Assembly (NCBI GenBank): GCA_023402505.1
Contig: JAEYGD010000175.1
Coordinates: forward strand, 1 to 15,210
DNA: 15,210 nt
Direction of reading: 5' to 3'
DNA from: Actinomycetes bacterium
GTDB lineage: Bacteria; Actinomycetota; Actinomycetes; Mycobacteriales; Micromonosporaceae
The stretch's first letter is position 1. Every line of letters starts with the position of its first letter. Shown piece after piece: positions 7,082 through 12,682 of the stretch. The notes under the pieces were generated by a model. It had not been told where the DNA came from, ran no database searches, and saw only the letters and a list, made by a program, of their open reading frames with translations. The position numbers and the translations under genes are program-made.

Positions 7082-7113
7082 CCGGGGTGCCCGCCGGACG
7101 GCGGGCGCCCCGG
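7082..7113. terminator. Bidirectional terminator, sigma/methyltransferase
   Basis: A 14-bp inverted repeat with one G/T wobble (arms 7082-7095 and 7100-7113, loop GGAC) fills the 40-bp gap between two convergent stop codons and abuts the methyltransferase stop. It probably serves both genes. Confidence 0.85.
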
Positions 7114-7800
7114 TCAGCGTCGGCGGGCGATGGTCAGCCCGTCGCCGAACGGCAGCATGACGGCCTCGACCCGCTCGTCGGCCGCCACCGCGGCGTTCAC
7201 CTCCCGCATCACCGACGCGCACCGGCGATGCAGGGGCTCCGGCGCCAACTGCGGTGCGGTCACGAACCCGTCGAGAAGCACGTTGTCGAGCAGCAGCAGG
7301 CCCCCCGGGCGCAGCAGCGGCACCGCGAGCTCGTAGTAGGTCGGGTAGTTCAGCTTGTCCGCGTCGACGAAGACGATGTCGACGCGCCCGGCCAGCTGCA
7401 GTGACCGCATGGTGCGGGCGGCCGGCCCCAGCCGGAAGTCGATCCGTTCGGCCACCCCCGCCCGCGCCCAGTGCGCCCGCGCGGTGGCCAACCACCGGTC
7501 GCTGTTGTCGCAGGTGACGACCCGTCCGTCCGGTGCTAGGCCACGGGCGAACGCCAAGGCGGACAGCCCGGTGAAGGTGCCGACGTCCACCACCGTCCGG
7601 GCGTTGCTGATCCGGCTGAGCAGGGTGAGCAGACCCGCCTGTTCGACGGGCACCATCATGCCCGCTGCCTCCCCCAGCGCCTCGGTCGCGGCGACCAGAC
7701 TCGTCACCACCGGGTCGGCAGGTGTCATCGAGGCCAGCAGGTACTCCCGTAGCACCTGGTTGACCGCCACCTGTTTCGCGGCGCCACCGGCTGCGCTCAT
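7114..7800 (-). CDS. Class I SAM-dependent O-methyltransferase (caffeoyl-CoA type)
   Basis: Methylates a hydroxyl group, usually on a catechol-like substrate, using S-adenosylmethionine; 228 residues, cytosolic. It belongs to the cation-dependent O-methyltransferase family 3. Evidence: the SAM-binding strand-loop VVDVGTFTGLSALAFA, an acidic residue after VVTCDNS, the FVDADKLNYPTYYE segment whose Asp and Lys/Asn correspond to the metal and substrate site, and RPGGLLLLDNVLLDG with the second metal-binding Asp-Asn. The upstream helix EQAGLLTLLSRI is also typical. The start at 7800 is preceded by GGAGAGG at slightly long spacing; the in-frame extension to 8007 overlaps the Ku start and is not credible. 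It is divergent from Ku. Such enzymes are often found in secondary metabolism, but no other pathway gene is adjacent, and the acceptor cannot be named. Confidence 0.92.
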   Translation of the reverse strand: MSAAGGAAKQVAVNQVLREYLLASMTPADPVVTSLVAATEALGEAAGMMVPVEQAGLLTLLSRISNARTVVDVGTFTGLSALAFARGLAPDGRVVTCDNSDRWLATARAHWARAGVAERIDFRLGPAARTMRSLQLAGRVDIVFVDADKLNYPTYYELAVPLLRPGGLLLLDNVLLDGFVTAPQLAPEPLHRRCASVMREVNAAVAADERVEAVMLPFGDGLTIARRR

Positions 7801-7997
7801 GCTTCCGCCTCTCCGTGCGTCGTCGCCGCGTCCGGGCGACCGGGCCGTGGCGGACCAGCCCGATCGTCGCCGGGCGACCGTCCGGGCGCATCTCCGCGCG
7901 TGCGCCGCGGCCACCGACAGCGCACGCCGGAGGACGAGTACCACCGGGCGTCGGTGCCAGGCTGGCGGCAGACGGAAGCGACCCGCCGGGAGCGTGG
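7801..7997. promoter_or_regulatory. Divergent promoter region, methyltransferase/Ku
   Basis: This 197-bp region must hold both promoters. It includes an 11-bp direct repeat CCGGGCGACCG (7832-7842 and 7870-7880) and the second copy of the 22-bp repeat (7886-7907). I found no convincing -35/-10 pair. Confidence 0.5.
7886..7907 (+). repeat. 22-bp intergenic repeat, copy 2
   Basis: Identical to 4182-4203. It lies 90 bp before the Ku start and 86 bp before the methyltransferase start. In both places it is roughly 75-90 bp upstream of a rightward gene in a divergent pair, which favours a regulatory role over chance. Confidence 0.6.
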
Positions 7998-8765
7998 ATG
8001 CGAGCAATGTGGAAAGGCGCGATCACGGTCGGCCTGATGTCGATCACCGTCCGGCTGTTCGCCGCCACGGAGGACAGGTCGGTCCGGTTCCGGCAGGTGC
8101 ACCGCGACGACGGCGGCACGATCTCGATCCGCCGGCGCTGTGACGTGTGCGGGGACGAGGTCCCCTATCCCGATGTCGCCAAGGGGTACGCGGGCGAGGA
8201 CGGGCGCCTGGTGGTGATCGACGACGAGGAGCTGCTCGGGCTGTCGGCGCCCACGACCCGCACGATCGACGTGCTGCGGTTCGTCCAGGCCGAGGAGATA
8301 GATCCGATCCTGTACGACCGGACGTACTACGTGGAGCCAGATGCCGTCGCCGCCACCGCGTACGCGCTCCTGCTCAAGGCGCTGGAGGGCACGGGACGGG
8401 TGGCTGTCGCCAAGATGGCGCTCCGCCAGGTGGAGCGGCTCGCGGCGATCCGGGTGCGGGACGGCATGCTCGTCGTGCAGACGATGCTCTGGCCCGACGA
8501 GGTCCGTACGCCGAACGTCGACCTGGCCGTCCACGCGGCGGCCGTGCGGCCGCCGGAGCTGGCCATGACCCGGTCGCTCGTCGATGCCATGACCGGTCAC
8601 TTCGATCCGGCCACCCTGACGGACGCCCGCCGGGCCGCGCTGCTGGAGTTCCTCGCGGCGAAGGCCGACCGGCACGCCGCTGTCGGGTCGCCGGCCGGGG
8701 ATCACGCAGCCGGGACCGACCCGGAGAGCCCCCGGTCCGGAGGCGATGTCGCGGAGGCGGCGTAG
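7998..8765 (+). CDS. ku: Bacterial Ku protein (NHEJ DNA-end binding)
   Basis: Ku forms a homodimeric ring around DNA ends and recruits ligase D in non-homologous end joining. Evidence: the opening MRAMWKGAITVGLMSITVRL, the HRDDGG and CDVCGDEVPY segments with a Cys48-x-x-Cys51 pair, DVAKGY, the strand IDPILYDRTYYVEP, and VAVAKMALRQVERLAAIRVRDG leading to TMLWPDEVR, all diagnostic of the Ku core. At 255 residues it is on the short side. The C-terminal tail after about residue 220 is Ala/Gly/Asp-rich and lacks the Lys-rich extension many bacterial Ku proteins use to bind DNA. The ATG at 7998 follows GGGAGCG; a second ATG three codons later is less likely because relatives begin MRA(I/M)WKG. No ligD is present here, so it may be an accessory copy. 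The next gene starts 99 bp downstream. Confidence 0.96.
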   Translation: MRAMWKGAITVGLMSITVRLFAATEDRSVRFRQVHRDDGGTISIRRRCDVCGDEVPYPDVAKGYAGEDGRLVVIDDEELLGLSAPTTRTIDVLRFVQAEEIDPILYDRTYYVEPDAVAATAYALLLKALEGTGRVAVAKMALRQVERLAAIRVRDGMLVVQTMLWPDEVRTPNVDLAVHAAAVRPPELAMTRSLVDAMTGHFDPATLTDARRAALLEFLAAKADRHAAVGSPAGDHAAGTDPESPRSGGDVAEAA

Positions 8766-8864
8766 TGGCGCGGACCCGACCGGTCCGGCCGGGAACCGAC
8801 GTCTTCTGTGCGTCGAGCCTTGGCGGGGACGGCGTGGCCGGTGTCCGGAGGGCGAGGAGGACAC

Positions 8865-9419
8865 GTGCGATTCGTGCTGTTGAGCCGGTTCAGCATGGCG
8901 GTCACCACCGCCGGCCGCGAGCCGAGCTGGCGACCGGAGGACCTGGCCGCACACTACCGGTACGTCGACGACGTCAAGCGGGCTTTGACGAGGACCGGTG
9001 AGCTGGTCGCCGTCTACGAGCTCGCCACCGGCTGCCAGGCGCGCCTCGTCCGGGGCGACGGCGGCGGCCCGGCGCGCGCCGTCCGGGGCGACGGTGGCGG
9101 CCCGGCAGCGGCGGCCGGGGACGACGGTCTCCGCACCGCGAGCGCCAGTTGGCTGGTCGATTGCGCGACAACGGCCCGGGCCACCGCCATCGCGGCGCGC
9201 ATCTCCTCCGCGCCGGGAGCCGGCGGGTCGCCCCTCAACCATCCGGTCGAGCTACATCCGGTCGTGCCCTTCGACCGCGTCCCACTGACGGGGATTCTCG
9301 ACGCACCGGACAGAGCCGGCCCGCGCCGGGATGGTCGCGGGCGGTCGTACTCCGAGGCCGGCGCCGCGACCGATTCACCGCACGATACGAGTAGACGATC
9401 CCAGCGGCGGTTGCCGTAG
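8865..9419 (+). CDS. YCII-like (DGPF-type) protein with internal repeat
   Basis: A 184-residue protein. The first 45 residues (VRFVLLSRFSMAVTT, then WRPEDLAAHYRYVDDVKRALTRTGELVAVYEL) and the later ASWLVDCATTARATAIAARI followed by HPVELHPVV match the ferredoxin-like fold of YCII/DGPF-domain proteins, many of which sit beside ECF sigma genes. The DGPF loop is not recognisable; in its place are two 11-residue tandem units VRGDGGGPARA and VRGDGGGPAAA (62-83) and a weaker third. After about residue 140 the sequence is Arg/Asp/Ser-rich and probably disordered, so the domain ends well before the stop. The GTG at 8865 is preceded by GAGGAGG five bases upstream, the best ribosome site in this region. 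It is 66 bp upstream of the SigC-like gene and probably cotranscribed. Biochemical role unknown. Confidence 0.7.
   Translation: MRFVLLSRFSMAVTTAGREPSWRPEDLAAHYRYVDDVKRALTRTGELVAVYELATGCQARLVRGDGGGPARAVRGDGGGPAAAAGDDGLRTASASWLVDCATTARATAIAARISSAPGAGGSPLNHPVELHPVVPFDRVPLTGILDAPDRAGPRRDGRGRSYSEAGAATDSPHDTSRRSQRRLP
9048..9106 (+). repeat. 33-bp in-frame tandem duplication
   Basis: GTCCGGGGCGACGG(C/T)GGCGG recurs at 9048 and 9081, 33 bp apart, and continues to 9073 and 9106 with one difference. It encodes two 11-residue Gly-rich units inside the YCII-like protein. The spacing keeps the frame, suggesting a recent replication-slippage duplication. Confidence 0.85.
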
Positions 9420-9485
9420 GTTACCGGTCAGCTACTGCCGCTCGTGGTACGCGCGGCGCCCGGCGCGGCGAGCGGAGGTTCGAGG

Positions 9486-10049
9486 ATGACGGACGACGCG
9501 CAGGTCACCGCGTGGGCACTGGCGGCCGGGCAGGGTGACCGTGCCGCCGCCGCCGCGTTCGTCCGGGCCACGCAGCCGTACGTCCGGCGTCTTCTCGCCG
9601 TACTGGTCTCCCCCGCGGAGGCCGACGACCTGGCGCAGGAGACGTACCTGCGGGCGATGCGATCCCTGCCGTCGTTCTCCGCCCGGTCCTCGGCGCGCAC
9701 CTGGCTGCTCCGCATCGCCCGCCGGGTCGCGGTGGACCACGTACGGACGGTGGTGTCGCGTCCGCGCACCGTCCCCTTGACCGATTCCCACGACCCGGCC
9801 GACCGGCGCCGCAGCGGCTTCGACCGGCAGGTCGCGCTGGAGCAGCTGATCGCGGCGCTGCCCGATGATCGCCGGGAGGCGTTCGTCGCCACCCAGTTGC
9901 TCGGGCTGTCCTACGCGGAGGTGGCCGACCTATGCGGCTGCCCGGTCGGGACGATCCGGTCCCGGGTCGCCCGCGCTCGTGCGGATCTGGTGGCGGCCGC
10001 CGGCGGGCTGCCGGCCGGAGGGAGCCGGTCGGCCGGCACCGCGAGCTGA
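9486..10049 (+). CDS. sigC: ECF sigma factor, SigC-like
   Basis: Group IV sigma factor of 187 residues, two domains only. Region 2 runs from about 20 to 90 and includes ADDLAQETYLRAMRSLPSFSARSSARTWLLRIARRVAVDH (in segments), and region 4 is at 139-168: LGLSYAEVADLCGCPVG followed by TIRSRVARARADL. The combination FSARSSARTWLL plus VCGCPVGTIRSRVARAR-type region 4 is the hallmark of M. tuberculosis SigC as I remember it (185 residues). Here the two cysteines are conserved as LCGCP. The start is the ATG at 9486 after GGAGG at 7-base spacing; an upstream GTG (9444) would add 14 residues without support. SigC relatives are often followed by a zinc-finger anti-sigma gene, but the next gene is not one. 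The YCII-like gene just upstream may be the functional partner; this is inference. Confidence 0.93.
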   Translation: MTDDAQVTAWALAAGQGDRAAAAAFVRATQPYVRRLLAVLVSPAEADDLAQETYLRAMRSLPSFSARSSARTWLLRIARRVAVDHVRTVVSRPRTVPLTDSHDPADRRRSGFDRQVALEQLIAALPDDRREAFVATQLLGLSYAEVADLCGCPVGTIRSRVARARADLVAAAGGLPAGGSRSAGTAS

Positions 10050-10072
10050 CCGGCGGCGCAAGCTGACCGGCG
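10044..10072 (+). repeat. 17-bp tandem repeat over the sigC stop
   Basis: AGCTGACCGGCG occurs at 10044-10055 and 10061-10072, so a unit of 17 bp is duplicated across the stop codon. It duplicates the TGA in the same local context but in a different frame, and has no effect on the protein. Confidence 0.7.
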
Positions 10073-10087
10073 CCGGCGCAACGCCGG
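10073..10087 (+). terminator. Short hairpin after sigC
   Basis: CCGGCG (10073-10078), loop CAA, CGCCGG (10082-10087), 24 bp past the sigC stop. A 6-bp stem without a T-tract is a weak terminator candidate in GC-rich sequence. Confidence 0.3.
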
Positions 10088-10177
10088 TTGCCGGCCGCCC
10101 TGTTGGGCCGCACGCACCGCCGGTCGTACGACGCCGCCCGCCGCTTGCGCGTGATCCCTTCCGACGGCCTCGCATGC

Positions 10178-10189
10178 CACAATGGACGC
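10178..10189 (+). promoter_or_regulatory. Candidate -10 element for a leaderless transcript
   Basis: CACAAT (10178-10183) is a fair -10 hexamer and lies 7 bp before the ATG of the next gene, which has no ribosome site (only GGACGC). The likely transcript would begin at or next to the ATG, so the gene may be leaderless. I found no good -35. Confidence 0.3.
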
Positions 10190-10993
10190 ATGCAGAAAGT
10201 GGTCTGCCGTGAGTGCGGACACAGCGAACACGGTGACAGCTCCTACTGCATGAACCCGAGCTGCGGGCAGCTGCTACCGGTGCCGGGCCGGCGCACCACC
10301 TCACCGTCACCCGGCGCCGATCCCACGACGCCGACGCCCTCTACCCCGGTCACGTCGACCGCCCCAGCCACGTCGACTCCGTCGGCGGCGGCCTCCTCGA
10401 ACGAGCCGGGTTCCGGTTCGGCGGCCGGCACGGAGCCGCCGGCACCGAAGCGCCGGCGAGCGGGACCGGACCAGTCGGCCGCCGATCGGACGGCGGCGCC
10501 AGCGGAGCCGCCGGGGTCCGCCGAGCCACGGCCGCCCGCACCGCCGGGCCGGGACGCACCGGCGTCCATGTCGCACACCCGACGCTGGTTGCTGGGTGGC
10601 CTCGTGGTGGTCCTGCTCCCCGTCATCGGGGTGGCCATCGGCCAGGGTGTCGGGCCCGGATCCGGTTCGGTGGACCCGGCAGCGCAACCGCACGCCAGCC
10701 AACTGGCCGACGCCGCTCCGGTGGTCACCGACGTGCGGGACGAACGGGTGGCCGTCACCCTCACGTTCGCCGACCGCAGTGACGGCAAAGCCCCCTTCTA
10801 CGTCATCGGCGGCCCGGCCGGCCGGCAGCCGACCACCCTGGCCGAGGCTCCCAAGGGTGCGACATCGGTACGCGTCAACGCCGTCAATCCAGAGGTGGAC
10901 TACTGTTTCGTCGTGGTGGCTGTGCTGTCCGTGGACCAGGTTGCTCCTTCGGTGCAGGTCTGCACCGCTCGATTCGGGACGACGAATCAATGA
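10190..10993 (+). CDS. Zinc-ribbon, single-TM, FN3-like membrane protein
   Basis: A 267-residue protein of unknown function, predicted to span the membrane once. Residues 1-30 form a zinc ribbon (Cys6-x2-Cys9 and Cys20-x4-Cys25). A low-complexity Pro/Ser/Thr/Ala linker runs from about 32 to 127, then a positive turn (RRW, 131-133) and a hydrophobic helix near 134-153. The C-terminal part looks like a fibronectin type III-type beta-sandwich, with strands at VAVTLTFADRS and TSVRVNAVNPEVDYCFVVVA and two cysteines (239 and 258) that could form a disulfide outside the cell. With the short basic turn on the N-terminal side, the ribbon should be cytoplasmic. It overlaps the next gene by ATGA, so the two proteins are translationally coupled and probably act together. 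Nothing in it identifies a substrate; a sensor or adaptor role is inference. Its start lacks a Shine-Dalgarno site. Confidence 0.7.
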   Translation: MQKVVCRECGHSEHGDSSYCMNPSCGQLLPVPGRRTTSPSPGADPTTPTPSTPVTSTAPATSTPSAAASSNEPGSGSAAGTEPPAPKRRRAGPDQSAADRTAAPAEPPGSAEPRPPAPPGRDAPASMSHTRRWLLGGLVVVLLPVIGVAIGQGVGPGSGSVDPAAQPHASQLADAAPVVTDVRDERVAVTLTFADRSDGKAPFYVIGGPAGRQPTTLAEAPKGATSVRVNAVNPEVDYCFVVVAVLSVDQVAPSVQVCTARFGTTNQ

Positions 10994-12645
10994 CGACGTT
11001 GTTCGTGTCCGCCAGCCAGTCGGGGGCGTACCCCAGGATCAGTGACGCGTTGGCGGCTGCCGGCCCCGGCGACCAGGTGGTGGTCGGGCCGGGCGAGTAC
11101 CGCGAGAACCTGGTTCTCGCCGACCGGTCGGTGACCATCGCCGCGACCGAGACCGACAGCGTGATCCTCACCGCGGCGGACGGTCAGCGCCCGACGGTGC
11201 AGTGTGAACGCGGCACCGTGGAGCTGCGGCACCTGCGCATCAACGGCGGGGACGCCGCCGCGGTCACCGCGACGGGCACGACGTTGACGATGGTCGGCTG
11301 CGAATGCTCCGCGCTCTCCGGCGCCGGCATTCAACTCGGTGCCCGCACCGTGTTCGACCTGGACGGTTGTCGGGTGGTCGGCGCGCAGTCGGGCATCCAG
11401 ATCGACGACTGTGCCGGTTCGGTCTCCAACACCACCGTGTCGGAGATCGTCTCCGACGGGATCCTGGTCCGCGCGGCGGATCCGGTCCTGCGCAACTGCC
11501 TGGTCACGGATACCGGGTACCGGGGCGTGTACGTCTACGACTACTCCCGCCCGACGATGGAGAACTGCGCGATCTCCCGCACCGGTGACATCGGCATCGC
11601 GGTGGCCCAGGCCAGCAGCCTCGTGCTGCGGCGGTGCCGGATATCCGAAACGGTCGGGGTGGGTGTCAGCATCGGACCGGACTGCGGCGGCCAGATCTCC
11701 GGCTGCACCACGGAGCAGACCGCCGCTCCGGGAATCCTGCTGGCCCCGGGCAGCAACGTCGAGATGGGGGAGGCGGGTCGACCGACCGCCCGGGCCGAGC
11801 CGGTGGCCATGCGAACCCAGGACACCAGGCGTTCCGAGGAGCTGCTCGCCGAGCTGGACGCGTTGGTCGGCCTGCCCGGGGTCAAGGCCGAGGTGCACGG
11901 GATCATCGACGAGTTGCAGGTCAACGAGTGGCGGCGCCGGGGCGGGCTCACGGTCGCCCAGTCCACGAACCACCTGATCTTCGCGGGCTCCCCGGGCACC
12001 GGCAAGACCACGGTGGCCCGCATCTACGGTCAGTTGCTCGCCTCCCTGGGCATCCTGCCCCGGGGTGAGTTCGTCGAGGTGGCCCGACGGGACCTCGTCG
12101 GCCAGTACCTGGGGCACACGGCGGAGAAGACCGCGGCCGTCTTCGAGAAGGCGCTCGGCGGTGTGCTCTTCGTCGACGAGGCGTACACGCTGTCGCGATC
12201 GTTCGGTTCCGGCAGCGACTTCGGCCAGGAGGCGATCGACACGTTGGTCAAGCTGATGGAGGATCACCGGCACGAGATCGCGGTGATCGCCTCCGGCTAC
12301 ACCGGCGAGATGGTGGATTTCCTGGACGCCAACCCGGGGCTGGCGTCCCGGTTCAACAAGACCATCGTCTTCGAGGACTACTCACCCCAGGAACTGGTCA
12401 ACATCCTCGCCACCATGGCCGACGCCCACGAGTACCGGCTGTCGGAGGAGCTACACGCCTCGATCGCCGGCTATTTCGCGGCGCTCGCCAAGGACCGCAA
12501 CTTCGGCAACGCCCGGGAGGCACGCAAGCTCTTCGACGGCATCCGCAAGGCCCAGGCTCAGCGGCTCCGGCAGCTACGCCGCGTCCCCAGCGGCGACGAG
12601 CTGCAGTTGCTGCTGCTCGACGACCTGGCCGCCGCCATCGCCTAG
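10990..12645 (+). CDS. Right-handed beta-helix / CbxX-EccA-type AAA+ ATPase fusion
   Basis: A 551-residue two-domain protein. Residues 1-260 are a right-handed parallel beta-helix: a pectate-lyase-like opening (ISDALAAAGPGDQVVVGPGEYRENL) and then repeated rungs such as GIQIDDC, SDGILVRAADPVLRNCLVT, GVYVYDYSRPTMENCAIS and GIAVAQASSLVLRRC. A linker leads to a CbxX/CfqX-type AAA+ module from about 283 (EELLAELDALVGLPGVKAEV), with Walker A GSPGTGKT (333-340), Walker B VLFVDEAY (D396, E397), Arg finger at R454 (GLASRF) and the NAREARKL sensor-2 segment. The AAA+ part is closest in style to EccA of type VII secretion. EccA usually has an N-terminal TPR domain, so the beta-helix is an unusual replacement. 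No signal peptide is visible; it should be cytosolic. It overlaps the previous gene by ATGA and is convergent with the WXG operon. Confidence 0.93.
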   Translation: MTTLFVSASQSGAYPRISDALAAAGPGDQVVVGPGEYRENLVLADRSVTIAATETDSVILTAADGQRPTVQCERGTVELRHLRINGGDAAAVTATGTTLTMVGCECSALSGAGIQLGARTVFDLDGCRVVGAQSGIQIDDCAGSVSNTTVSEIVSDGILVRAADPVLRNCLVTDTGYRGVYVYDYSRPTMENCAISRTGDIGIAVAQASSLVLRRCRISETVGVGVSIGPDCGGQISGCTTEQTAAPGILLAPGSNVEMGEAGRPTARAEPVAMRTQDTRRSEELLAELDALVGLPGVKAEVHGIIDELQVNEWRRRGGLTVAQSTNHLIFAGSPGTGKTTVARIYGQLLASLGILPRGEFVEVARRDLVGQYLGHTAEKTAAVFEKALGGVLFVDEAYTLSRSFGSGSDFGQEAIDTLVKLMEDHRHEIAVIASGYTGEMVDFLDANPGLASRFNKTIVFEDYSPQELVNILATMADAHEYRLSEELHASIAGYFAALAKDRNFGNAREARKLFDGIRKAQAQRLRQLRRVPSGDELQLLLLDDLAAAIA

Positions 12646-12652
12646 GACGTCG

Positions 12653-12679
12653 GCGGCCGGGCGCCGCGCTACCGGCCGC
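12653..12679. terminator. Hairpin between convergent AAA+ and WXG genes
   Basis: An 8-bp perfect inverted repeat (GCGGCCGG 12653-12660, CCGGCCGC 12672-12679, 11-nt loop) fills most of the 37-bp gap between the two stops. It is a plausible bidirectional terminator, though no T-tract is present. Confidence 0.6.
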
Positions 12680-12682
12680 TGC

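Noticed and set aside
9182..9205. Third copy of the 22-bp repeat inside the YCII-like gene.
   Set aside because: Only GCGCATCTCC is shared; the rest diverges, so it is not a real copy.
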